NCBI GenBank assembly: GCA_011109175.1
Contig: RDEW01000049.1
Span: 245,377-308,072 of the forward strand
Source of the DNA: Dicyema japonicum
Lineage: Eukaryota > Dicyemida > Rhombozoa > Dicyemidae
DNA: 62,696 nt
Direction: 5' to 3'
Both the position numbers and the translations under genes were made by a program. This document shows, in pieces, positions 1 through 11,702 of this stretch. The notes beneath the pieces were generated by a model, which made no database searches, was not told the DNA's origin, and worked only from the letters and a program-made list of their open reading frames with translations. Each line of letters opens with the position of its first letter. Within the stretch, counting starts at the first letter, position 1.

Positions 1-689
1 TCATACAGTACTGACTTTGATGATATACGCGAACTCTAAAGGATAACTTAGCAATCAAACCGATAATAAAAATTCTTTATCCCCCATAGACCTTTCCGCT
101 TCATCCAAATCGCGTTCGAGACTTCATGGGAGTCTGGACTGTCACCAGATGTGTTTTCCGAGAGATCGAAGCACAAGCACATCAAAGCAGCATTTGTTCC
201 GTGAACTTCTCGGGATCGCAATCATTTGCGGAAATGCTCTCCGTCTCTTGACGGCCGGTGTGATTCGTTTTTGGGAATCTCCGTTAAAACCGTCAGTATC
301 TGAGTCCTAAAGCATCCATGAAAAATAGAGTTTATCTTTTCAAAATCAAAGTAACATGAAAAACCATGTGAGACTGGTCCCCGAAGTGTAAATGACATTT
401 TGGGATCACATCGGAGTGGGGGGGCAATTATTGTAAATCTAGTTAGCATAGTGGTTAATTGGGTGGATGGTTGAACTAGGAAAGCCTCTGGTGGACCATA
501 GCATGGCTATAATACGCTTAATGTCTTCATCTTAATGTAACTCCTTCTCATACTCGGGAGACATTAGATGCTTCAAATTCCTGGTTTGAATTCCGCCTGG
601 CTCAAATTTGAGAATCCTGAGTATGTCTGTCTTGGTTAACAGAGGAATTCCCGGGTGTTCTCAATAAATCATAAATTATTTTTATACTT
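1..689. other. gene-free left end with tRNA-like promoter fragments
   Basis: No coding frame here is convincing. On the plus strand a box-A-like stretch (about 443-457, TTAGCATAGTGGTTAA) and a box-B-like stretch (about 582-593, GGTTTGAATTCC) are the kind of internal Pol III promoter blocks left by tRNA-derived SINEs. They lie much further apart than in a tRNA, so this is at best a disrupted SINE head. Confidence 0.35.
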
Positions 690-892
690 CTACAGAAACA
701 GTCCATCAGGAATCAGCATAAATGGAAAGAAACTTCCATGCTTGCAGTTGTGGAAACCCATTCAGTGTAGTGGACGAGAGCAAATGATCTTTTTTTGCGC
801 CTGCCAAGCACTGAGCACTGCCTAGACGGGTAGATCACATGACGCCACTCCAATAGGAAGAGAAAGAGGAGGAACAAACAAACAGAAAACTT
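690..892 (-). mobile_element. SINE-like repeat family B, copy 1
   Basis: Reverse-complement copy of the repeat at 23012-23335 and 27488-27806. Shared blocks include the GTTGTGGAAACCC block, the CAAATGATC block and the CTAGACGGGTAGATCACATG block. It has no coding capacity and is diverged from the other copies, so it is an old insertion. Confidence 0.7.
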
Positions 893-1099
893 CAAAAATA
901 TTTCATGTTAAATTTATTATTTTTTGTTAATTTCCATATTATTAATTGTCCTAAAATAATTTCTTAGGTTGGTTATTTTTGAGAATAATTTAAAGCTCAG
1001 ATTAAGTATATTTGATATTTTGTCTACAGTTAAACGCGTGAGAGCTGCTGGTTATTTGAGCGAATCTGGCTCGCTATCCTNAAAAAAAACCATATCGTA

Positions 1100-1205
1100 T
1101 AAAGTTAGTCCAAGACGTCCATTCCTTGTAGTTGTGGAAACCCCTCCAGTGGAGTGGGGAAGAGCAAAAAATGCTTATTCGTGCCAGCCTGGTAGTGGGT
1201 TGAGG
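1100..1205 (-). mobile_element. SINE-like repeat family B, partial copy
   Basis: Contains the GTAGTTGTGGAAACCCCTCC block and the following GTGGGGAAGAGCAAA block of family B, in the same orientation as the copy at 690-892. It follows the single N at 1081, so its left edge may be cut by an assembly join. Confidence 0.6.
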
Positions 1206-1856
1206 ATAAACAGTTCCCTTTATTTAATTTATTTAACAGGTGTCATCAAAAAGTTACATGCTATATTATTTAAAATAAATTTAACATGAAAATTATTTTG
1301 AAGGAAATGAATAAAATATGGATGACTAGTAATTGCTGAATAATTTCTTTAAATTAATTTTTTGATTAATTAACTTTTTTGGTTGAAGTAAGACTTCTTC
1401 CTTTGACGTTACATGTCTACGAGATCCGGAGTTTAATCATTCCTACTCCTGCAACTGTTTTCCTTTTGAAGATGTCTTCTCTGTCTCAACCATTTGTCTC
1501 TCAAATAATTTAGTCCATTTCATTGCCTGAGTAAAACACATGCTATTTGAGGAAATGCACCACTGACTCAACAACCTGTAACTACAACTATTCGTATGCT
1601 GGCCCCACGAATCAATCTCCTACTTACAGAAGCTCAATTCGTAGATGTTGGTGACATTGTTGCAATGTTGTGTTATTCTTTAAGTGATGACAGTAAAATT
1701 GTATCATTACTAAATTGCATTGGTATTTGAGGGTGCCGGAAATGGAGGTTTTTATAAAAAATAGAATGAAACCAAATTAACCAAAAGTCATTTACACGCT
1801 TCAAAAATAATTGCTGGAAATTTCAGCTTATAAACGATTTTTGAAATTCTAAGAAA

Positions 1857-2721
1857 ATGAATTTTTTGCTTTACACATTATTTTGTGTTTTCGTCGGTGA
1901 TTTAGTTTTTAACAATTTTAGAAAACAGACACTTAAACAGAAGATTCGATGTCTCCACTGTTCTTGATAGAAGATTTGTTAGTTTTAATATTTTACACAT
2001 AGCAAAAAGAATTTGACCATGATAAACGCCGAATGAGGCAGTACATAAATAAGTTGTTTGAGTTGGCTCAAAAAGTATATATTTAGCATAATTCAGTATT
2101 TTGGGGCACTCAAAATAGAATTAAAACTTGGAAAAATATACTTCACTGACGACATTACACCAAGTGATGCTCCAAATGCTGCTGCATACGCGATTAATAA
2201 ACAATATATATCTGGGGTAGACGCAGTTATGTTCTTCGAGTATTTATTCAGACTTATTCTCAGAGATGCTATCGTCAAAGCATCGGGTGGATATATGGTG
2301 GGAGTCGGATCTTTAGGAACTGTTTGCAGTCCATTCGCAGCTGCAATTATTTTTAGACTATACAGTCAGGAACAGACTGCACAGACTATGACTCATGAAT
2401 TATTCCACGTGCTTGGGTTTAAACATGTCGGAGAGACTGAAAGTAATTGCAATCGGAATTGCATAATGAACCCTCATGACCATAAAAATGAGTATAATTT
2501 TTCTCAATTTCGAGACATGTCTCAAAAAAAACACTTGACACTATGCCGTCATTGGAAAACAGATGGGGGTGCCTTGCTCGGAGTAATGACTTGTTTTAAT
2601 TATAGTCAACGTAAATAATAATGTTGCCGACGATGCTGGGACCAATTATGAGTCGAATGGGGCTAACACTGGATTTACTCCTTTCTTCTTTTTCTGGTAC
2701 AATTTGCTAATTATAATTTAG
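1857..2721 (+). CDS. small membrane-anchored ADAM-like zinc metalloprotease
   Basis: Metzincin peptidase likely to cleave proteins at the cell surface. I read five exons: 1857-1896, 1922-1977, 2003-2074, 2097-2568 and 2606-2721. The introns are 25, 25, 22 and 37 nt, all GT-AG, giving about 251 aa. The ATG at 1857 opens a hydrophobic signal peptide (MNFLLYTLFCVFV). The catalytic zinc motif HELFHVLGFKH (HExxHxxGxxH) is followed by the Met-turn CIMNP, and VGSLGTVCSP matches the ADAM/reprolysin strand before the active site. There is no prodomain, disintegrin or Cys-rich region. The last exon adds an Asn-rich linker and a C-terminal hydrophobic run (FTPFFFFWYNLLIII) with nothing after it, which resembles a GPI-anchor signal or tail anchor. 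If the 37-nt intron is not used, the protein ends at 2618 without an anchor. Family call firm, anchor inferred. Confidence 0.8.
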
Positions 2722-3345
2722 GCTCTTAATTAAATTACTTATCTAATTTTACTAATCTTTACTAATATTTACTAATAATAATTTCTTCATAATTGTGGAG
2801 TATGCCTCCGTTTGAAGCATTAGTTTTAAAAAAGTGGTTCAAAAACAGCGGGTAAGAATTTTTATAAATTTTTATTAAAATAAGCAAGATATATCAAAAA
2901 TCTTAATATAAAATGTCACAGTCCATACATGCGAGATTCATAATTTTCAATAAAAATCACATTTTTGGATTTCTTTGAATTAAATATTCATTAAATATTT
3001 AAAATTTATAAATTTTATACCCTTAGTTGTGATATATAAAATGTCACAGTCCATACATGCGAGATTCATAATTTTCAATAAAAATCACATTTTTGGAATT
3101 ATTTGTATCAAATATTTATTAAATATTTAAAATTTATAAATTTTATACTCTTAGTTGTGATTGTAGGAATTACTAGAAAACCAAAATGACACCAAATTCT
3201 AATCAACTCGTATCGATTTTATATTTTATTATAAAATGACCTAAAAATGGTTAGCCATACTAAATTAGCTTTAAAATTTATTCATTTTTTTAATTTTAAA
3301 AATAAATATTTAAAATTAAAATCTGTCAAGCTAAAATATTTTAAA
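2722..3345. repeat. two-copy tandem repeat in AT-rich DNA, about 128-bp unit
   Basis: A block beginning ATGTCACAGTCCATACATGC at 2913 recurs at 3041, giving a 128-bp unit that runs to about 3165. The copies differ by several substitutions and small changes, so this is real sequence and not an assembly overlap. No coding frame is seen in the stretch. Confidence 0.8.
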
Positions 3346-3440
3346 TCAACCCTAACCATGACTCTAACCCTATCTTTAAAACCATACACTAAACCCAAAC
3401 CCTAAAAGCAAACCCTAACTCTAGCCCTATCCCAGGTAAT
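3346..3440. repeat. degenerate CCCTAA (telomere-like) tract
   Basis: Repeated aaccctaa / actctaaccct words appear about ten times in 95 bp, interspersed with A-rich spacers. CCCTAA is the complement of the metazoan telomere repeat TTAGGG. The array is imperfect and interstitial, and a similar tract lies at 61905-62010. Confidence 0.65.
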
Positions 3441-3499
3441 GTTAGTAATCATAAAAGTGATCCAATTTAAAAAACAAACATCTTAAAAAAATTCAAAGG

Positions 3500-4390
3500 T
3501 CACAATTTTTTAGCTCTACTAATGTGAACTGTGTTATATTCATTATTTTCTTCGTCTTGGTCAACAACAGTTATCAGTTCTCCTTTCTTGCTGACAAATT
3601 TGTACTTTTTTGTAGAAACTTCGTCATATAATGGGTGGTGCCTATTGCCCTCATTGGCATCCCCATCATGACGTAATAGAATATCGTCTCCTGAATTCAG
3701 TTTATCGTATTTCCATCTTCGGCGTTTTTTCATTTTTTCACCTGACTTTATTAGATTTTCAAGAGCAATTATTCGTTTTTCTTCTTCTAAAATATGCAGA
3801 GATGAAAATTATATTGACTCTTCATCTTCGACGGAAAAATTTAGTAACGATTCTATTTTTTCCTGATCGTATTTTTTCCAGTTTGATCTATTATAATCCC
3901 ATAAAAGGTCTTTTATGAAGTCAATATAACTTCCGAAATTTTCCTTGGATAAACTCGTGAAAGAGACTAATCTTTTAATTTATTGGTTAAATCTATTGAG
4001 ATAAAAAAACAAAAACCGCTCTATTTGTCTTTGAATCTGTAAAGCTCGAGGACGTCCTGTAACATGCGAAATGGCAAATTTATCGCATAACTCTTGCATG
4101 TGCTGATTTTTGAATTCCTTGACATTATCTGTATGCAGGATAATTGGCGNATGTAACTTCCGAAATTTTCCTTGGATAAACTCGTGAAAGAAATTAATCT
4201 TTTAATTTATTGGTTAAATCTATTGAGATAAAAAAAACAAAAACCGCTCTATTTGTCTTTGAATCCATGGAGCTCGTGTACGTTCTGTAACATGCGAAAT
4301 GGCAAATTTATCGCATAACTCTTGCATGTGCTGATTTTTGAATTCCTTGACATTATTTGTGTGCAGGATAATTGGCGGTCCAATATAAAA
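3500..4390 (-). mobile_element. LTR-retrotransposon-type integrase relic
   Basis: On the minus strand, 4040-4150 and the duplicated copy at 4265-4376 encode a retroviral-type integrase core: ILHTDN (a DDE aspartate in the usual HTDNG context, with the glycine changed to V), then KEFKN and ELCDKF. Further down, 3500-3733 encodes a basic tail frame ending SRAKKL. The frames are broken by stops, so it is dead. The N at 4150 sits between two near-identical copies of about 220 bp, probably an assembly join within one element. Confidence 0.7.
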
Positions 4391-4420
4391 AAATATTCTT
4401 TAGTATTCTGGATATATCAA

Positions 4421-4665
4421 TTCCAGATTTGGTGAAGGCACACATCTACGATGCGAAAAGAACTTGACGAGTGACGCCGTCATCAGTGGATACTCACTGC
4501 GGAACTGGATAGTCAAAAAGACATACAGACAATAAAAAAAAGAAAAGACGATCATTCCTTGGTTCTACGATTAATTAAAATTAACTGTTCTTAACTTTAA
4601 TAAAGTGTGTGTCCTGCACGAGCGAAACCTTAGGCATTTTACGTGCTTATGGCAACGCGGTAGTG
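4421..4665 (+). mobile_element. tRNA-derived SINE family A, body and tail
   Basis: Shares a long stretch with the full copy at 59975-60245: the CATCTACGATGC block, GACGAGTGACGCCGTCATCA, GGATACTCACTGCG, and the tail AATAAAGTGTGTGTCCTG. It lacks the tRNA-like head. A piece ending GGCAACGCGGTAGTGCTTA follows the tail and is also present at 10650-10712. Confidence 0.8.
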
Positions 4666-4754
4666 CTTAATTATTATTATTAATTTGTTATAAAAAAGTT
4701 TGGACCCAGGGAACTCACAGCACACAGATATACAACATATCCATAAATAGAAAC

Positions 4755-5960
4755 ACAATTTCAACAATATGAAAGTTGGCCCACATCCATCCAGTTCAGA
4801 AACCTGCAAATCCAAAAGAGTCCCCTTTTTATCGACCAATATCCCTATTATGTGCATTGGCAAAATTTTTGAAAAAATGGTTTTGGACCGCATCTTCCCA
4901 TATTCACCTAAAGAATCCTTCCAGCACAGATTTAAGAAAGACCTATTTACACAACGCGCTTGCAAACCATCACTAACTTTATTATGGAGGGAATTGGGTC
5001 AAAGCCCAGACTCCTCAAAACTTTATTGTGCTCGGTTGACATCCGTAGGACTTTTGACTCGGTTCCCAGAAAACTCTTAACGATGAAGATCTATTGCTCA
5101 GAAATCCCCAGCATTTTCAAAAGATGGCTCTGGAACTTTCTCACTGGTAGAAGAGAAAAAGTTGTAACAAAATCCTGCCAATAGATTTCAAAATTTTTTC
5201 CAAACGGCGTGATACAGGGTTCCTCTTGTGACCGTCGTTTTTTAACTTATTCTTGCATGACATTCCAATTGACTCTGACAAAAATTCTATAACCCTTGCG
5301 TATGCCAATGACATAATATATGCTTACAAGGATTTATGTGTTACGACAGTTACAAACAAATTGCAAACTACTCTGGAAAGACTCGATAAATGGTTGAGGG
5401 TTCTTAAGGACATCAAAGTGACTTTCAATGTCAACGTCCACGGAAAAGTCCTTTACCTCTTATTTTTTCGTCGAATAGAAGGCTATCAAGCTATTCGGCT
5501 GAACTATTATTGAATAGTGAACTAATCCCAAATAAGAAACAAGCCAAGATTCTGGGAGTAACATTTAGCACTCTCATAGCCTTCAGCACACATGTAACAA
5601 ACGTAATCAGTGTTTCGGCACGAACGCTTGGCTTGGTGAAGGTGCTCGTCTCATAATTTAAAGTATCCTCAAAGCGGTCATTATCAACGTTATACACTCA
5701 ATTTATCGAGCCAACAACAAGTCATGGATGTGCAGTTTGGGGAACAAACTTGCCAAAACAAACATGGATAAGATCAACTCCGTCCACAGGACTATCAATA
5801 AGGGCAACCCCATTTGAGGTCCTTGTGAGGAATTTCAGCGGCATATTCACCCAAAATAGAAAACCTCCAGAAGAACTGTGTCATCAAAAATGTGTCGGTT
5901 CCTGAGAGCGACACAAGGAAAAGATAAGAATATTGCTCAGAGAAGCCAGGATCACCTGAT
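4755..5960 (+). mobile_element. Jockey-like LINE reverse transcriptase relic
   Basis: Broken reverse transcriptase of a non-LTR retrotransposon. Going downstream and switching frames, one can read YRPISLLCALAKFL (fingers block), VDIRRTFDSVPR (the FDSV palm block), AYANDI (the YADD catalytic box altered to YAND), and QAKILGVTF (thumb block). Several frameshifts and stops plus the altered catalytic box mark it as inactive. The order and spacing are those of RVT_1 in Jockey/RTE-type LINEs. The downstream edge is uncertain; nothing recognisable follows beyond about 5960. Confidence 0.8.
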
Positions 5961-6003
5961 GGCGTTTTCCTTTTAATTAGTTTACCTGGTGATTTTTGGC
6001 TTA

Positions 6004-6303
6004 TTAATAATACAGGTCTTCTTCCACATACAGTAGGTTGGCGCGTTTTTTATGTTTTATAATTGTTAGTGCAGAAAATCCACTTTCATAGAGATAAGTC
6101 TTTGAAAACTGAACCAAAATTCTTAAAGCTTTGATTGACAGATAAAGTACATCTAAGTGTTGTTGTAGCCATAGCACTATTCGCAAGTTTTTCACCGCAA
6201 ACAACACAAAGTGGTAGAGTACAATCAATGTCCCCAGTCCATGTGAAACCAAAGGCAACATAACTTTCTCGATGCAATCTAACTTTAATATTTGCACTGT
6301 CAC
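6004..6303 (-). mobile_element. internally deleted ZBED5-like hAT transposon
   Basis: One frame (6086-6277) gives the start of a BED zinc finger, with TWTGDIDCTLPLCVVCGE then KLANSAM, typical of ZBED5/SCAND3-type hAT proteins. The other frame (6004 onward) gives the far C-terminus of the same protein class, the hATC dimerisation region with FSKTYLYESGFSALTIIKHK and then LLYVEEDL. The N- and C-termini lie within 300 bp, so roughly 500 residues of transposase between them are gone. Terminal inverted repeats were not identified. Confidence 0.7.
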
Positions 6304-8116
6304 AAGACTCGATTAGACACGCGCAAATTGATTTAATTTGTTTTGAAAAATTATTCTTTTGAAAAAAGTATTAAAAAAATTATTTGATCTTCGCGGAACC
6401 CAGGTAGGGAAACACTGTAGTAAGTGATTGAGTCTGTGGATGGCTTTTGATTTCCGGTACTTGTAGCAATTTTTTAGCGAATTAATAAAAATTTCTGAGT
6501 AAGATGTGTCAAATTAATCCAGGGTGATTGAATGGACAGGGTTTTTCATGTGCCAATAGCCATCGAGATACGCTCTGAAGCTATTCAGTCTCACATAGAT
6601 CATTGGTGATCCTTTTGACCATTGAGCCGATTTGTTTGTGGTCTAAAAATTCCTTTTTAAATATTTATTTTTTATTTTATTTATTAACCCTAGGCTTACA
6701 ATCTTTAGTAAGTCAATCACAAACTGTCATAACTAGGGAAATTTTTTGCCATAAAATGCCACTTTTTTTCAGGGGAAAGTCATTTTTATTAATGAGTAAA
6801 TGCATAACAATCTTTCATAAAATTTAGAGTTGGGAGCTTGAAGAGATGACATTTGCTTGTCGTGAAGACGTTTTACTGATTGCTAACAAAGATGTAATGA
6901 CTGACACTGATTTGGAGATGAGGAATAAGAATGAGTTGGCTACAGACTTTGTTTCTAAGAAATGGAGTGTGATTAGTATCACTCCATCCAGTTAAGAATT
7001 TTTTGTCGATGAGTTCTGGAATAAAAATCAGCTTTCTGTACAATATCATTTTAATCACTGTTATTGAATAAGGGTTCATGATCAAGGAATTACTTAGTTT
7101 GGTCTATGAAATAATTTAATTAATTAAAAATAAAATAATAAACACGTGTAAGATTAGTTTTCCTTTTATTTACAGTTCGAATCAATCACAATTTACATTG
7201 AGAACTAACAGTCCTGATCTCTCTCTAGAAGCATTACGTCCAACCATGAATCACATATTTACCGGGCCCGTTTATCTCTTGGAATTCTATCAAGATCGAC
7301 GCTACCAAAGAAAGGGCTTCAATAGTTAATGAGCGATGGACTAATGGACAAGTCTTCTCTCCAAGACCTTTGGATTTCCTAATCCGTATGATCCGAGGTG
7401 AGGGCCCGTGCAACTAAAAGCAATCGTATTAATGATCTACTCAGTCGGATCGGCTCAATGATCCAATGCGTCACCAAGGAGGATTCACTTAAGACTTGAT
7501 GGCTTCGAAAGCGTATCTCAACAGATACCGTCAGAGCAAAATAGAATGAACATTCCATCCTAACTTTCATCTAAAATTAAAAAAATTAATTTTTAATTGC
7601 TGATGTTGAATCTGATTCTATTAAATTATCGGAGCCACGTTGAATAAAAATTTGCAATGCCTTAAATTAATTAGCATGACTGTTCTTAAATAAAGTGAGT
7701 TCTGCCTATGCTGAGGTTTAGAAATGGAATCATTTTGCATTTGTACTGTAGTTCACATTGGAGGCTGAAATGCTGACTTGATCGACATAATGAGACCAAA
7801 TTCAAACTTGATAGGAAATATATTTTAATATCTTATTGATAGATCTACTATGAAGGGAAGACGTGGTTTTCAAAACCTCATTATTAACCTGACCCAGATG
7901 CCACGATCATTGAGTCATTCATGTATCATGGTGAGAGGTCTTTACATAAAACTTGTTTTGATTAGATCGAACCCCAACTCTATATTGGTCGGAGTTTCAA
8001 ACTTGTTTCCTCACCTGTTCTGATACATGTGGACAACCCAACCCTTATGCGGGATATCGGGAGTGACTACATACACCAAATGATAAACCTGAAGATAGAT
8101 ATTGAGAAGAGTCGAT
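6304..8116. other. gene-free repeat-rich stretch
   Basis: No gene supported. A SINE-A tail fragment (TGTTCTTAAATAAAGTG) is near 7681-7697. A block at 7430-7510 (CGGATCGGCTCAATGATCCA... then GATGGCTTCGA) resembles 12830-12910, so it is another dispersed repeat. Confidence 0.5.
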
Positions 8117-8614
8117 GCTTCTCGTTCCCCAGATGTCACTAACAATACTGAGGGTTAGATTCCCCACAGGTAGACGGTTTAATCTTCCATCGTTCTAATA
8201 GAGTTCCGTCGGTAATCTACCTGTCTCAGGCGAGGATGTGGTAAAAAACATTATTGGTTCTCCTCCAATATCTTCCACTATATGGAGGGGGTTCGCACAG
8301 CTGCACTTTTTTTCTCTGGTCGTGTAATATTGGGAGGTCTCCCTACTTCTGTGATCGTGTGTNGCTTCTCGTTCCCCAGATGTCACTAACAATACTGAGG
8401 GTTAGATTCCCCACAGGTAGACGGTTTAATCTTCCATCGTTCTAATAGAGTTCCGTCGGTAATCTACCTGTCTCAGGCGAGGATGTGGTAAAAAACATTA
8501 TTGGTTCTCCTCCGATATCTTCCACTATATGGAGAGGGTTCGCACAGCTGCACTTTTTTTCTCTGGTTAACTCGTGTAATATTGGGAGGTCTCCCTACTT
8601 CTGTGATCGTGTGT
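8117..8614. other. assembly join: about 245-bp direct duplication around N at 8363
   Basis: 8117-8362 and 8364-8614 are near-identical (both begin GCTTCTCGTTCCCCAGATGT), differing by a few SNPs and one small insertion. A single N separates them. This pattern is expected when overlapping haplotype contigs are placed end to end. No coding content was recognised. Confidence 0.8.
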
Positions 8615-8933
8615 AGATTTAACTACGTGTTAACTACAAACTTTTTGAAACTAGCAAAAAGGGAATATGTAGGAATTAAACCAGTAGAATGAATAATAGT
8701 GAATACGGAACAAGCGAACTCATAAATATTAAGATTGTCATGGGAAGTGATAAATTCCATAATCTGCCGTACCAATAACTAGGCGTCTGTGGCTAATAAA
8801 TTAAAAGTATTCGAAAAGTAGACCCCCGTTGAATTTGAAAAAATGCCGTCTAAAATTCGACGAAATTTAAACAGAACATTTTTAAGCCAAATTCGTCATA
8901 AGGAAACCTAATTTCGACTGGACTGTTTATACA

Positions 8934-10141
8934 ATGAATTTGATATTAGTGCTAGAACTATTGAGTCTTATACACAAAGGTAGTGTAAATAAACCATAAC
9001 ATAGTCACGTGTATTTCCTATTTTTTTAAAGGACACGAGTACATTTATGAGGAAAATCACAGCGACGGAAGCTATCTTGCTGAAATATGTCATGAAGAAA
9101 ACGCTTACCCTTTGATAATCAACAGTTTGGAAGAGAACTACTTTATTGGAAGTCCCGCATGTTCTAACCAAAGATATCACAAATGAAAACGTCTATTTGG
9201 GAATAAAGCGCGACGGCGACCATTACGTCTCATTGGTGACTGACGAGATAGCAGTCTACCAGTTATTTAAATTAGACTTACTTCAACTGGAAGGACGACA
9301 CAATGTTGCACCACGTTCGTCAATACGTAGAATACGAACACTGCACTCAAAAATGGATCCCCGTCGACGGCAATTCAATCAAAAAAGTAATCTGCGAAAA
9401 AAGTTAAAAATCCAAATATCTAGATTCTAACTCTCATGAAGAAGCTCCATATAGAATACTAACAAAAAATAGATTTAGAGAAAAAACTCAGGTCAATTAT
9501 ACCTATTCTAGCGGAAAGAGCGTGCATAACTACCTATATGGGGGACACGAGTACTTGTTGGTTGAGGAGTACTCTCATGGTTTCAATGTTATTCAAAATT
9601 GCAAAAAACTGAATGCTTATCCAGCAGAAATTCTATCAGAGGCAGAAAATGACTTCCTTTTTAGTATGGTTTGTCTAATTTCGAGGTATGATTCGTAATG
9701 ACGTCATAATTGGTATCGAGACATGTTTACCAGTTGGACGCTGCTTCAAATGGATGACTTCTAATAAAAAACTTGTAGTCTTTCACTTCAATTTATAGGA
9801 CTATGATAATTTTAAAGAGAATTTCAAGCCCTACATGTATTTTGAAAATAATTTTGTTGGGGTTTCAACCTGCAATGGGGAATGGTTCGAGGTCAATAGT
9901 AAGGACAGTTTGTTTTACGTCTGTGAGAGAGGTTTGGTTTCTTTTTCAATCAGATCACCCTGCTGAAAAACCTGAGACCACAGTTGGGTTCCCTTTGAAT
10001 CATAATGCTGGAGCAACTGAACTCGCTAAGAAGCGAGTAATAATAGTGATGATATTTCTCTTCATTTTCATCGGAATAATGGCTGGGACCTCCTTTGTCA
10101 TAAACAAAATCTCCCAAAAACAACTGAGATTGGAAGTATAA
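8934..10141 (+). CDS. membrane receptor with two C-type lectin domains
   Basis: Probable type I membrane lectin, about 349 aa. Eight exons: 8934-8979, 9005-9151, 9174-9253, 9276-9402, 9424-9663, 9686-9774, 9799-9931, 9954-10141; seven introns of 25, 22, 22, 21, 22, 24 and 22 nt, all GT-AG. The start ATG opens a signal peptide (MNLILVLELLSLIHK). CTLD 1 runs from CISYFFKGHEYIY through AEICHEENAYPLI and the acidic E..YFI helix, and ends CTQKWIPVD...VICEK. CTLD 2 repeats the plan: GGHEYLLVEEYSHGF, NCKKLNAYPAEI, then CNGEWFEV...YVCER. A stalk and one membrane helix (VIIVMIFLFIFIGIMAG) follow, with a short basic cytoplasmic tail. Neither domain shows a clear EPN/QPD plus WND calcium set, so sugar binding is unproven. 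The two domains probably arose by duplication. Confidence 0.85.
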
Positions 10142-10639
10142 CCTAATTATTAACTTATCTAGTATGACCCACTTCTTCCTCTTTCCAATTTATTGTTATG
10201 TATCCTATAAGTACTCCATTCGTATCTTAATGTTGGGGTTAAACTACAAGATTAACTTATCTCCACACCCCTCCATCGATGTCCTCATACCATCATGTGG
10301 ATGTTAACGCTTCGTGGAATGTAAGTCCTCGAGAATGGTGTGAATCTAGGCAGAAAGCTGGAACATTCATTCTCCTAGTGTCTTAGTGTGGTCTGACACA
10401 CATACTTCATGTTTCAAAAATTGAGGTCAATTCAGGAAAATTTAAGTCTGTGCTCCATCTGTTTCATCTTATTTGGATATTTAATTCTAAGTTATGCTAA
10501 AATCGACCAAGATGTACGCTTCCCCTCTGCCTGAATAACCATTACGCACGATTTGGCGGTCAACTCAAAACTGAAGACGATCTTGAGGATATTTGTAAAC
10601 GCGTGAGGAACAGAGCTAGATGGAGATGGCTGACTGGGA
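10142..10639. other. gene-free intergenic stretch
   Basis: No coding frame or known repeat recognised between the lectin gene and the SINE-A tail that follows. Confidence 0.4.
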
Positions 10640-10715
10640 AAATAGTTGAGTGTACTGCACGAGCAAACCCTAGGCATTTTACGTGCTTATGGCAACGCGG
10701 GAGTGCTATTAACTA
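10640..10715 (+). mobile_element. SINE-A associated tail fragment
   Basis: Near-identical to the piece that follows the SINE-A tail at 4615-4665 (GCACGAGCAAACCCTAGGCA, then GGCAACGCGGGAGTGCTATT). Only the 3' flank of the element is present. Confidence 0.65.
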
Positions 10716-10989
10716 ACTTATGCTAAAACGTCACAGGGTGTATAATTGGGCATATGGAGCTCATTAAAAAAAGTTGGAGATAGAAGAGTCTAGATTTATG
10801 TACAGGAAAAAAAGTGTCGACTTAGGGGGACAGCTACACATACAGAAAAAGAGCAATCATTTTGAATTCAATCGTTGACTCTTCTACCATCGATTTTAAT
10901 GCGGGTGGTACAAAATAGTGTGCACATTGCCACTTGGTGCAGTATGTGGAGGTATGTGACCGTGAGATGGCTATTTTTCATATAATTGA

Positions 10990-11560
10990 AAAGAGCGATC
11001 AACATAAGACTGAGTTGTGGCATTGATTGGATCCACAGTGATCCCACGCTGACAGGTGCCATCCTCAAGCTTGGGAACTGGAAAACCCCGGGAGTTGATA
11101 ATTTCTTTACTAAAAATGTCATGCCTTCATAAAGCTTTTAGTAATATTCTGGGGGATTAAGTCTCTAATCCATATATTATTACCCAATAACTATACACTG
11201 GGATTACGTGGCTGATTCCTAAATTAGGAATAGTGGATTAACCCCCAATGAGATAGGCCGATTACATGCATGCCAACACTAGAGCCCAAAAATGTGAAAA
11301 AGTCCATTCACTCGGTGATCCCAATACCTAAAAGAGTGCATGGCAAAGCTTTAATGGATGTCTGTTTTATAAGCTTTGTAAATAGTGTTAGGGATAAGTG
11401 GAGAATCTGGTTACACTCTAATAAAAAACCTTTGGGAGACTCAAACCCGAGAGGAGTATTTTGCAGGGAATAGTATGTCTCCGTTACTCTTTGATCTGCG
11501 TCTCAAACAGTTAAGTAGATTGCTTGACCGGAACTTGATTTTGAAGCAGCAACATCTGAA
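10990..11560 (+). mobile_element. R2-like LINE reverse transcriptase relic
   Basis: Separate frames carry blocks of a non-LTR reverse transcriptase in the right order: ILKLGNWKTPGVDNF (before 11110), WLIPKLGIVD (about 11214), then SMSPLLFDLRLKQLSRLL (11475-11530, the block before the catalytic box). Stops and frameshifts separate them, so the copy is dead. Fragments near 12000-12175 (KNIQAYIQATVLKRTLDHKW) may be a later part of the same element, less surely. Confidence 0.65.
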
Positions 11561-11702
11561 GATGGAAATCTTGGCTTTTGAGGAGTCAGACAAGTTCACT
11601 TGGTGGAATTGTCACATATTTCCCCCCTATGACCTTAGCCAAAGAGAGAGTTTTAATGTGAATAAATGGTCCTTTAATACACAAAGTGATACTTTAATTT
11701 AA

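Noticed and set aside
2093-2278. Minus-strand ORF in the metalloprotease gene
   Set aside because: Shadow of exon 4 of the ADAM-like gene, whose zinc motif fixes the coding strand.
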